Shown one piece after another: positions 1 through 5,810 of a DNA stretch of 7,020 bases. The notes under the pieces are model-generated. The model was not told the DNA's origin. It saw nothing but the letters and a program-made list of their open reading frames with translations, and searched no databases. Origin of the DNA: Pseudobutyrivibrio sp. GTDB lineage: Bacteria; Bacillota; Clostridia; Lachnospirales; Lachnospiraceae. Position numbers and translations under genes: made by a program. Location of the stretch: positions 1 through 7,020 of the forward strand of contig JAFYYE010000300.1 in NCBI GenBank assembly GCA_017557715.1, in the 5' to 3' direction. Position 1 is the stretch's first letter. Every line of letters begins with the position of its first letter.

Positions 1-477
1 ATCACTCCAAATATTCCAGAAGCTGAATGTCTGGTGGAGTACAAGATTTTTGACAAGGCAGGGATGGAAAAGGCTGCAAAAGAATTGGGAAATGATTACG
101 GCTGCAGCGTGCTTATCAAAGGTGGACACAGCGTGGAGGATGCCTGTGACGTGCTATATGAAAATGGTGAAATCACCTGGTTTGAAGGAGAGAAAATTGA
201 TAATGACAATACCCATGGAACTGGCTGTACATTATCAAGTGCCATTGCATCAAATCTTGCCTTGGGATTCACACTTAAGGAATCGGTGGAGCGTGCAAAG
301 GAATATATAACAGCTGCCATATCAGCAGGCTTGAACTTGGGACAGGGTTCTGGACCTTTAAATCATATGGTTGGAATAAAAAGTGAAAAAGGAGAAAGAG
401 ATGGTTCAGGTAAATGGACAAGCATACGAAGTAGCAGGGAGGACTGTAGAGAGTCTTCTGCTGGAGTTGGAGTATGA
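1..477 (+). CDS. thiD: Hydroxymethylpyrimidine / phosphomethylpyrimidine kinase ThiD (3' part only)
   Basis: This is the C-terminal portion (158 codons) of the kinase that phosphorylates HMP to HMP-P and then HMP-PP, supplying the pyrimidine half of thiamine. The gene is cut by the window edge, and the frame is open from base 1. The first visible residues, ITPNIPEAE, match the conserved LITPN-PEA segment found about halfway along the family. A VLIKGGH segment follows, and then NTHGTGC (bases 208-228), the ribokinase-fold anion hole containing the catalytic cysteine. The family-typical end is GPLNHM near base 369. The frame then continues for 35 polar, Arg/Ser/Glu-rich residues that I do not recognise as part of ThiD, overlapping thiS by 77 bases in another frame. 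It is the first visible gene of the thi operon. The identification is secure, but whether the tail is real is uncertain. Confidence 0.93.
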   Translation: MTPNIPEAECLVEYKIFDKAGMEKAAKELGNDYGCSVLIKGGHSVEDACDVLYENGEITWFEGEKIDNDNTHGTGCTLSSAIASNLALGFTLKESVERAKEYITAAISAGLNLGQGSGPLNHMVGIKSEKGERDGSGKWTSIRSSREDCRESSAGVGV

Positions 478-595
478 TTTTAGAACTATAGCTGTGGAGC
501 TAAATGAGGAAATAATTCCTAAGGCAACACTTGGTCAGGTGACGCTGAAGGAGGGAGATGTGCTGGAGGTTGTCAGCTTTGTTGGAGGAGGCTGA
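401..595 (+). CDS. thiS: Sulfur carrier protein ThiS
   Basis: This is a 64-residue ubiquitin-fold (beta-grasp) sulfur carrier. ThiF adenylates its C-terminal glycine, which is then converted to a thiocarboxylate that donates sulfur to ThiG for the thiazole ring. The protein begins MVQVNGQ, carries the family-like stretch IAVELNEEIIPK near the middle, and ends in VGGG. The exposed C-terminal Gly-Gly is the functional hallmark, and the length matches the family (about 65). I chose ATG 401 because GGAG at 391-394 lies six bases upstream. A GTG at 383 would add six residues (MKKEKE) but would place that ribosome binding site inside the gene. The start lies inside the 3' end of the thiD reading frame, and thiF follows after only three bases. 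Confidence 0.95.
   Translation: MVQVNGQAYEVAGRTVESLLLELEYDFRTIAVELNEEIIPKATLGQVTLKEGDVLEVVSFVGGG
584..591 (+). promoter_or_regulatory. Ribosome binding site of thiF built from the ThiS C-terminal glycine codons
   Basis: The sequence GGAGGAGG overlaps the last codons of thiS, which encode the essential C-terminal glycines. It stands seven bases before the thiF ATG at 599. The same bases therefore specify the reactive tail of ThiS and the translation signal of its activating enzyme, which is consistent with coupled translation of the two partners. Confidence 0.75.
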
Positions 596-598
596 TAA

Positions 599-1231
599 AT
601 GGTCACAAAAGAAGAATTCTATCAGGCTCTTGTAGACAGACATGGCATAGAAAATCAAAAGAAATTTGATGATGCTACGGTGGCAATCTGCGGTCTTGGC
701 GGACTTGGCTCAAATATCGCCATAAGTCTTGCAAGAGTGGGAATAGGGCGTCTGATATTAATAGATTTTGATGTGGTGGATGTGACTAATCTTCATCGTC
801 AGCAATACAAATTTAATCAGGTAGGAATGCCAAAAATCGAGGCGCTTAAACAAAATCTATTGGAGATTAATCCATTTATAGAAATAGAGACCCATCAGGT
901 TAAGCTGACAGAAGAAAACACTCCTGAATTAATAAAGGATGCAGATTTGGTTTGCGAAGCCTTTGACAAGGCAGAATGCAAAGCTATGTTGGCTGATATC
1001 GTATTTACGAATTATCCTGATAAATATTTGGTATCAAGTTCAGGCATGGCAGGTTTTGGAAGTGCAAATGAGATAGTGACAAAGAAGATTACATCAAGGT
1101 TTTTTATCTCAGGTGATGGAGTCAGTGATGTGAATTCAGGTATAGGTCTCATCTCATCAAGAGTGATGGTATGCGCAGCTCATGAGGCGCATATGGCACT
1201 TAGGATATTGATGGGAGAGGCACAGCCTTAG
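599..1231 (+). CDS. thiF: ThiS adenylyltransferase ThiF, short form without the zinc-binding cysteines
   Basis: This is an E1-like enzyme that activates the ThiS C-terminus with ATP. It is 210 residues long, shorter than E. coli ThiF (about 250). Visible motifs are the nucleotide-binding loop GLGGLGSN (residues 32-39), an acidic strand LILIDFDVVDVTNLHRQQ (52-69) equivalent to D-(x)n-NL-RQ in E1 enzymes, and an Arg at position 14 that could supply the arginine finger. It has only four cysteines (31, 119, 127, 192) and no CxxC pair, so the structural zinc site of E. coli ThiF is absent. From memory, this matches the 'ThiF family 2' subgroup common in clostridia. It starts three bases after thiS, and thiG begins 27 bases after its stop. 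A paralogous E1-like role (MoeB/HesA) is less likely given the flanking thiS and thiG. Confidence 0.93.
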   Translation: MVTKEEFYQALVDRHGIENQKKFDDATVAICGLGGLGSNIAISLARVGIGRLILIDFDVVDVTNLHRQQYKFNQVGMPKIEALKQNLLEINPFIEIETHQVKLTEENTPELIKDADLVCEAFDKAECKAMLADIVFTNYPDKYLVSSSGMAGFGSANEIVTKKITSRFFISGDGVSDVNSGIGLISSRVMVCAAHEAHMALRILMGEAQP

Positions 1232-1258
1232 CTTAAACATAATGTGAAAGGACTAAAA

Positions 1259-2026
1259 ATGGAAAAGGACAAACTGGTAATCGGTGGAAAAGAATTTGAC
1301 TCAAGATTTATTCTTGGTTCAGGAAAGTATTCCATGAAGCTTATTGAGGCAGCTGTGAAAGATGCAGGTGCACAGATTATTACTCTTGCTGTAAGACGTA
1401 CAAATACAAAGGACGAGGAAAACATTTTGGATTATATTCCAGAAGGGGTAACTCTCCTACCAAACACTAGCGGTGCTAGAGATGCAAAAGAGGCAGTTAG
1501 AATCGCCCGCCTTGCAAGAGAACTAGGCTGCGGTGATTTTGTAAAAATTGAAATTATGCGAGATAGCAAATATCTCCTTCCAGATAATTATGAAACAATC
1601 AAAGCCACAGAAATACTTGCAAAGGAAGGCTTTGTGGTAATGCCATATATGTATCCAGATTTAAATGTGGCAAGGGAACTTCAAAATGTCGGTGCAGCAA
1701 CAATCATGCCGCTTGCATCTCCAATTGGTTCTAACAAGGGACTTGCTACAAAGGAATTCATCCAGATTCTTATTGATGAGATTGATTTGCCTATTATTGT
1801 TGATGCTGGAATTGGCGCTCCATCACAGGCATGCGAAGCTATGGAAATGGGTGCAGCAGCTATTATGGCAAACACAGCCCTTGCCACAGCAGGAGATTTA
1901 ACCCTTATGGCATCGGCTTTCAAAGATGCCATTAATGCTGGACGTAAGGCATACCTTGCAGGACTTGGAAGAGTGCTTACACGTGGTGCTTCTGCTTCTG
2001 ATCCCCTTACTGGATTTTTACATTAG
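1259..2026 (+). CDS. thiG: Thiazole synthase ThiG
   Basis: This TIM-barrel enzyme condenses DXP, dehydroglycine and ThiS thiocarboxylate into the thiazole phosphate carboxylate. It has 255 residues, the usual length. Recognisable segments are FDSRFILGSGKY at the N-terminus, AVRRTN (44-49), DFVKIEIMRDSKYLLPD (93-109) with Lys96 at the position of the DXP Schiff-base lysine, MPLASPIGSNKG (150-161), and VDAGIGAPSQA (181-191), a phosphate-binding barrel loop. ATG 1259 is chosen because AAAGGA at 1247-1252 is spaced six bases from it. The in-frame GTG at 1244 would lie upstream of that site and add only MKGLK. The stop codon TAG is embedded in the thiH ribosome binding site, which suggests tight co-translation. 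Confidence 0.96.
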   Translation: MEKDKLVIGGKEFDSRFILGSGKYSMKLIEAAVKDAGAQIITLAVRRTNTKDEENILDYIPEGVTLLPNTSGARDAKEAVRIARLARELGCGDFVKIEIMRDSKYLLPDNYETIKATEILAKEGFVVMPYMYPDLNVARELQNVGAATIMPLASPIGSNKGLATKEFIQILIDEIDLPIIVDAGIGAPSQACEAMEMGAAAIMANTALATAGDLTLMASAFKDAINAGRKAYLAGLGRVLTRGASASDPLTGFLH

Positions 2027-2035
2027 GAGGCAGCC

Positions 2036-3286
2036 ATGGAGAATAATTTTCTTATAGATTCAGATGAGTTGTCTGAGACAGGACTTGCCAGAAAGCATCA
2101 GATTGAAAATGACCCTAGTGCCAGAATTAATCACATGGAATATCTCCCAGGGATGGATGTGATTGATTCGGATATACGATATAAGGTCATCAGTGAGATG
2201 GAGTCATATGATTATAGTAAGTACACAGGAAAAGATGTGCTTAGAGCATTGGCAAGTGATAAATGCACCATTGAAGATTTCAAAGCGCTTTTATCACCAG
2301 CGGCAGAGCCTTATCTGGAACAGATGGCAATAAAGGCTCAGAAGGAAACAGGCAAGCATTTTGGAAATACGGTATATCTTTTTACACCACTTTATATAGC
2401 AAATTACTGCGAGAATTATTGCGTATATTGCGGATTTAACTGCTATAACAGGATTAAAAGACTGAAGCTTTCTATGGAGCAGATTGACCATGAAATGCAG
2501 GTTATTGCGGAAAGTGGAATGGAAGAAATTCTGATACTTACTGGGGAAAGCCCAACTAAATCAGATGTGAAATATATAGGCGAGGCATGCAAGATTGCTC
2601 GAAAGTATTTCAAGATGGTGGGAATAGAAATCTATCCTGTAAATGTGGAAGACTACAAATATCTTCATGAATGTGGAGTGGATTATGTGACGGTTTTCCA
2701 GGAAACCTATGACAGTGATAAATATGAGACCCTTCATCTTATGGGAAATAAGAGAGTATGGCCATATAGATTTGATGCTCAGGAAAGAGCACTTATGGCA
2801 GGCATGCGAGGAGTAGCCTGCGCCGCACTTTTAGGGCTTTCTGATTTCAGAAAGGATGCTCTTGCATCGGCCCTTCATATTTATTATCTACAGCGTAAAT
2901 ATCCTCACGCAGAAATGTCACTTTCATGTCCAAGGCTTCGTCCAATTATAAACAACGAGACTATAAATCCTTTGGATGTAGGAGAAAAACAGCTGTGCCA
3001 GATATTATGTGCGTATAGAATTTTCTTGCCATATTGCGGAATTACAGTCTCATCCCGCGAATCAGCAGAGTTTAGAAATGGAATTGCAAAGATTGCGGCC
3101 ACAAAGGTATCAGCTGGAGTGTCCACAGGAATTGGAGACCATGAGGAAAAATACAACGGTGAGCAGGCAGAAGATTCAGGAGACGAGCAGTTTGAAATTA
3201 CTGATGGCCGAAGCCTTGGGACTATGTATATAGATATGACTGAGGAAGGTTTACAGCCGGTATTTAACGATTATATATATGTTTAA
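2036..3286 (+). CDS. thiH: 2-iminoacetate synthase ThiH (radical SAM, tyrosine lyase)
   Basis: This radical SAM enzyme cleaves tyrosine to p-cresol and dehydroglycine, the glycine-derived unit of the thiazole. It replaces the oxygen-dependent ThiO and points to an anaerobe. The CX3CX2C cluster motif is C125, C129 and C132 (CENYCVYC), followed by GFNCYNRIKR. ALLSPAAEPYLEQMA (84-98), LTGESP (168-173) and FQETY (221-225) are family-typical. The C-terminus has GDEQFEI (382-388) and ends QPVFNDYIYV. At 416 residues it is longer than E. coli ThiH (about 377). The excess is an N-terminal stretch of about 45 residues ahead of the common region and an acidic insertion of roughly ten residues near 368-381. 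ATG 2036 is set by AGGAGG at 2025-2030, five bases upstream. An internal ATG at 2135 lacks a ribosome binding site. HydG is a related alternative, but the gene order excludes it. Confidence 0.94.
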   Translation: MENNFLIDSDELSETGLARKHQIENDPSARINHMEYLPGMDVIDSDIRYKVISEMESYDYSKYTGKDVLRALASDKCTIEDFKALLSPAAEPYLEQMAIKAQKETGKHFGNTVYLFTPLYIANYCENYCVYCGFNCYNRIKRLKLSMEQIDHEMQVIAESGMEEILILTGESPTKSDVKYIGEACKIARKYFKMVGIEIYPVNVEDYKYLHECGVDYVTVFQETYDSDKYETLHLMGNKRVWPYRFDAQERALMAGMRGVACAALLGLSDFRKDALASALHIYYLQRKYPHAEMSLSCPRLRPIINNETINPLDVGEKQLCQILCAYRIFLPYCGITVSSRESAEFRNGIAKIAATKVSAGVSTGIGDHEEKYNGEQAEDSGDEQFEITDGRSLGTMYIDMTEEGLQPVFNDYIYV

Positions 3287-3299
3287 GGAGAATGATTGA

Positions 3300-4607
3300 A
3301 TGAATAACTACACAACACAAATGGATGCAGCCCGTCAGGGAATTATAACACCAGAGATGAAGCAGGTGGCTTTAAAGGAGTATCGCACACCTGAGGAGAT
3401 TAGAGATTTGGTGGCAAAGGGACAGGTTGCCATCCCTGCAAATAAACATCACAAATGTATTAATCCAGAGGGCGTGGGCAGCATGCTTCGAACAAAGATT
3501 AATGTGAATCTTGGTGTCAGCCGTGATTGCAAGGATTATAACATCGAGATGGAAAAGGTTATGGCGGCTGTAGATATGGGCGCTGAGGCAATTATGGATT
3601 TGTCCAGCCACGGAAATACACAGCCATTTAGACAGAAGCTTGTGGCTGAGTGCCCAGCTATGCTTGGAACAGTGCCAATTTACGATAGTGTTATTCACTA
3701 TCAGAGAGATTTGGCCACACTTACAGCCAAGGATTTTATTGATGTGGTTCGACTTCATGCTGAGGATGGTGTGGATTTTGTCACTCTTCACTGTGGAATT
3801 ACAAGAAAGACAATTGAGCAGATTAAGAAGCACAAGCGTAAGATGAATATTGTAAGCCGTGGTGGTTCACTAGTGTTTGCATGGATGACAATGACTGGAG
3901 AGGAGAATCCTTTTTATGAGTATTATGATGAAATTCTTGAAATCTGCCGTGAGCATGACGTGACAATTTCTCTTGGAGATGCCTGCCGTCCAGGATGTCT
4001 TGCAGATGCCTCGGATGTTTGTCAGATTGAGGAGCTTGTTCGCCTTGGTGAGCTTACAAAGCGTGCTTGGGAGAGAGATGTTCAGGTAATGGTAGAAGGC
4101 CCAGGACATATGCCAATGGATGAAATAGCTGCAAATATGAAGATTCAGCAGAAGATTTGTATGGGCGCTCCATTCTATGTACTTGGACCTCTTGTTACAG
4201 ATATTGCCCCAGGCTATGATCACATCACATCAGCTATCGGTGGGGCAATTGCGGCTCAAAATGGTGCGGCTTTCCTCTGCTATGTTACTCCAGCTGAGCA
4301 TCTTGCACTTCCAAATGTAGATGATGTAAAGCAGGGAATCATTGCTTCAAAGATTGCTGCCCACGCAGCTGATATTGCAAAGAAGATTCCACACGCTATG
4401 GATATCGATAACAAGATGGCAGAAGCTCGTCAGGTCTTCGATTGGGATATGCAGTGGGAGTGCTCACTGGATCCAGAAACAGCAAAATCAATTCGTGCAG
4501 ACCGTTCACCAGAGTTTGATGACACATGCTCAATGTGTGGAAAGTTTTGCGCAGTGCGAAGCATGAATAAGGCATTGTCTGGAGAATACATTGATATTCT
4601 AGGATAG
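3300..4607 (+). CDS. thiC: Phosphomethylpyrimidine synthase ThiC (short form)
   Basis: This radical SAM enzyme rearranges aminoimidazole ribotide (AIR) into HMP-P, the pyrimidine precursor of thiamine. It has 435 residues; the E. coli enzyme is about 630 because of an extra N-terminal region, whereas clostridial forms are short. Conserved stretches include MDLSSHGNT (99-107), SRGGS (186-190), ISLGDACRPG (223-232), VEGPGHMPMDEI (265-276) and DIAPGYDHI (301-309). The cluster cysteines sit at the C-terminus as CSMCGKFC (C410, C413, C417). The spacing here is CX2CX3C, one residue tighter than the CX2CX4C usually quoted for E. coli ThiC. AAGGAG at 3285-3290 overlaps the thiH stop and lies nine bases before ATG 3300. 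It is the last thi gene in the window, and no terminator is visible after it. Confidence 0.96.
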   Translation: MNNYTTQMDAARQGIITPEMKQVALKEYRTPEEIRDLVAKGQVAIPANKHHKCINPEGVGSMLRTKINVNLGVSRDCKDYNIEMEKVMAAVDMGAEAIMDLSSHGNTQPFRQKLVAECPAMLGTVPIYDSVIHYQRDLATLTAKDFIDVVRLHAEDGVDFVTLHCGITRKTIEQIKKHKRKMNIVSRGGSLVFAWMTMTGEENPFYEYYDEILEICREHDVTISLGDACRPGCLADASDVCQIEELVRLGELTKRAWERDVQVMVEGPGHMPMDEIAANMKIQQKICMGAPFYVLGPLVTDIAPGYDHITSAIGGAIAAQNGAAFLCYVTPAEHLALPNVDDVKQGIIASKIAAHAADIAKKIPHAMDIDNKMAEARQVFDWDMQWECSLDPETAKSIRADRSPEFDDTCSMCGKFCAVRSMNKALSGEYIDILG

Positions 4608-4616
4608 TGGATTTTG

Positions 4617-4625
4617 TGGTATCAT
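4617..4625 (+). promoter_or_regulatory. Candidate extended -10 promoter for the cysteine-rich gene
   Basis: TGGTATCAT contains a TG dinucleotide one base before TATCAT, which matches five of six positions of the TATAAT consensus, as in extended -10 promoters. No good -35 is correctly spaced; TTGATA at 4591 is 23 bases away. Initiation would be expected near 4631-4633, which would leave out most or all of the upstream arm of the inverted repeat at 4623-4632. This is a weak call made from sequence alone. Confidence 0.3.
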
Positions 4626-4659
4626 GAGTTCATAAATAGTAATTAGAGGTGAACTCATG
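4623..4659 (+). repeat. Perfect 10-bp inverted repeat enclosing the ribosome binding site and start codon of the next gene
   Basis: CATGAGTTCA (4623-4632) and TGAACTCATG (4650-4659) are perfect reverse complements separated by 17 bases, and a flanking T-G wobble (4622/4660) could extend the stem. The downstream arm contains the whole ATG start codon (4657-4659) and the last bases of the ribosome binding site GAGGTGA (4646-4652); the rest of that site lies in the loop. In RNA this would hide the start codon. In DNA the arms could be an operator around the start of transcription. No U-run follows directly, so it is not a terminator. The upstream arm also opens a tiny reading frame, ATG AGT TCA TAA. 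Confidence 0.75.
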
Positions 4660-4920
4660 GAACACTACAAATTTTTTCAAAATAGGGAATGTGAATATTT
4701 CCCTTGTCATAAAACTGATAATCCAGAGGACTTTAACTGTTTATTCTGTTATTGTCCTCTTTATTGTCTTGGGGATAAATGTGGTGGGAATTTTAAATAT
4801 ACAGAATCAAGTGTGAAATCCTGTGTAGATTGTCTGCGACCTCATATTCGTGAGAATTATAAAGAAATCACTGGTCAGCTTTGTGAAGTGATGAAGCTGA
4901 TAGAAAAGAACAAGCAATAA
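4657..4920 (+). CDS. Cysteine-rich small-domain protein, probable metal binder
   Basis: This 87-residue soluble protein has eleven cysteines (12, 17, 28, 31, 33, 37, 42, 56, 59, 76, with 31/33 as CYC) and histidines next to C17 and at 63. The pattern YKFFQNRECEYFPCHK, then FNCLFCYCPLYCLGDKCGG, then SCVDCLRPH, matches the 'cysteine-rich small domain' family as I remember it (Pfam PF04071). That family is thought to bind metal and often sits beside or fused to cobalamin-biosynthesis genes in clostridia. No biochemical role is established to my knowledge. The last 20 residues form a charged helix-like tail ending in KNKQ. It lies 49 bases after thiC with no terminator between, so it could be read from the thi transcript as well as from its own promoter. 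Its start is buried in an inverted repeat. The family assignment is confident; the function is unknown. Confidence 0.88.
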   Translation: MEHYKFFQNRECEYFPCHKTDNPEDFNCLFCYCPLYCLGDKCGGNFKYTESSVKSCVDCLRPHIRENYKEITGQLCEVMKLIEKNKQ

Positions 4921-4957
4921 TATTTAAAGATTGAAATATGAATAATGTAATATATAC

Positions 4958-4985
4958 TTGACATTTTTCATTTTACCATTATGCT
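4958..4985 (+). promoter_or_regulatory. Sigma-70-type promoter for the membrane protein / XRE pair
   Basis: A perfect -35 TTGACA (4958-4963) is followed after 16 bases by TATGCT (4980-4985), in an AT-rich stretch. The expected start is near 4992, leaving a leader of about 35 bases ahead of AGGAGG (5015-5020) and the ATG at 5026. This is the best promoter match in the window and marks the cassette as a separate transcription unit. Confidence 0.65.
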
Positions 4986-4990
4986 ATTAA

Positions 4991-5008
4991 TTAGTAACTG
5001 AAGACTAA
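4991..5008 (+). promoter_or_regulatory. Possible operator: inverted repeat TTAGT-N8-ACTAA
   Basis: TTAGT (4991-4995) and ACTAA (5004-5008) are reverse complements separated by eight bases, directly over the predicted transcription start. A small Cro-like regulator is encoded in the same unit, so autoregulation through this site is plausible. Five-base arms can arise by chance in AT-rich DNA, so the call is tentative. Confidence 0.3.
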
Positions 5009-5025
5009 AACATCAGGAGGTAACT

Positions 5026-5568
5026 ATGAAAAATGTTTTTATTTTGATTCTTTTATTATGTGTTGCAATGCCAATGGTAATAATTTTTTATGCATTGAGT
5101 AAAAATAATAAACATGATTATGACGAAATGCAGGAACTTGCCAGAGGCAAAGCCGGAAAGCTTGCTTTTCTAATTACAATGAGTTTGTGTGGAGCATACT
5201 ATTTATATGATTTATTTGCGGGAGATAGTTTATTGAGATTATCAGGCTCCACCTTGGCGCTGCTGGTTTTTGGTGTAGGCTTGGCAGTGTTCAGTTCCTA
5301 TTGCATAATGCATGATGCATATTTTTACGTAGGTACAAAGGATGGATTAAAGTCCAGCTGTAAAATTAATATTTTCATCTGCATTATTTGTTTTGTGTCT
5401 TTGGCTATGTGCTCACCAAAAGACTTTTTTGAAATAAAAAATGGAATTATTGGTCTGTCAGGTGTCTCATGTTTTACACCTTTTATTCTTTCAATCTATG
5501 TTATTGATACGATAACTTTCTTCCTTAAAATCAGACAGGAACAAGTTTTAGAATCCCTGGAGGAATAA
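5026..5568 (+). CDS. Five-helix integral membrane protein paired with a small XRE regulator
   Basis: I do not recognise a named family with certainty. The 180-residue protein has five hydrophobic stretches that look like membrane helices, at about residues 3-24, 46-64, 76-95, 114-129 and 147-167. A charged cytosolic-looking segment, HDYDEMQELARGKAGKLAF (30-48), sits between helices 1 and 2. D/E-x-x-Q-x-x-A-R-G-K-A resembles the segment seen in small clostridial membrane proteins encoded beside short XRE regulators. The C-terminus (168-180) is charged (KIRQEQ...LEE) and probably cytosolic. No enzymatic motif is visible. The strong AGGAGG five bases before ATG 5026 sets the start. Only three bases separate its stop from the regulator gene, so the two are co-transcribed. 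A role as membrane partner or target of the regulator is inferred from position only. Confidence 0.8.
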   Translation: MKNVFILILLLCVAMPMVIIFYALSKNNKHDYDEMQELARGKAGKLAFLITMSLCGAYYLYDLFAGDSLLRLSGSTLALLVFGVGLAVFSSYCIMHDAYFYVGTKDGLKSSCKINIFICIICFVSLAMCSPKDFFEIKNGIIGLSGVSCFTPFILSIYVIDTITFFLKIRQEQVLESLEE

Positions 5569-5571
5569 AAG

Positions 5572-5763
5572 ATGAAGAATCTTAGAATGAAATCTGCAAG
5601 GGCAGCAAAGGATTTGTCACAGGAGCAGTTGGCTGAGATTTGTAATGTATCAAGACAAACCATCAGCGCTATTGAAAAAGGTGATTATAATCCTACAATC
5701 AAGCTGTGCCTGGCTATTTGCAAGGCCTTGGACAAGACCTTGGACGAGCTGTTTTGGGAGTAA
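5572..5763 (+). CDS. Small XRE/Cro-family helix-turn-helix transcriptional regulator
   Basis: This 63-residue protein consists almost wholly of a Cro/CI-type DNA-binding domain. LSQEQLAEIC (15-24) forms the first helix of the HTH, NVSRQTISAIEKG (25-37) holds the turn and recognition helix, and NPTIKLCLAICKALDKTLDELF (40-61) supplies the last helices. It has no sensor or oligomerisation domain, as in the YozG-like short regulators. The ribosome binding site GGAGG (5559-5563) lies inside the last codons of the membrane-protein gene, eight bases before ATG 5572, so translation is probably coupled. It likely controls its own two-gene unit and perhaps others. Direct binding to the repeat at 4991-5008 is a guess. 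Confidence 0.93.
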   Translation: MKNLRMKSARAAKDLSQEQLAEICNVSRQTISAIEKGDYNPTIKLCLAICKALDKTLDELFWE

Positions 5764-5810
5764 TTTCCTATTAGAGTAAAAATTATATTTTATATTATGG
5801 AGGATTTGTT

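Noticed and set aside
1244..1258. GTG start for thiG giving five extra residues
   Set aside because: The ribosome binding site AAAGGA lies just after this GTG and is correctly spaced for ATG 1259, and the ATG form has the family-typical length.
3292..3303. Tiny frame ATG ATT GAA TGA just before thiC, overlapping its start
   Set aside because: Only one base separates it from AAGGAG, too close for initiation; the site fits thiC at 3300 instead.
3372..4223. Long minus-strand open frames opposite thiC
   Set aside because: They are the antisense shadow of a well-conserved gene, have no ribosome binding site, and encode compositionally odd peptides rich in Ile/Asn/His/Leu.
4623..4677. Inverted repeat after thiC as an intrinsic terminator
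   Set aside because: The loop is 17 bases, the stem is not GC-rich, and the T-run at 4672-4677 is over ten bases past the stem and inside the next gene.
4920..4939. ATATTT/AAATAT inverted repeat after the cysteine-rich gene as a terminator
   Set aside because: The stem is purely A-T with no U-run; such pairs are expected by chance in DNA this AT-rich.
5764..5810. Promoter for the DUF4003 gene from the TATATT/TATTAT hexamers
   Set aside because: Several -10-like hexamers exist simply because the gap is AT-rich, and none has an acceptable -35 at 16-18 bases.
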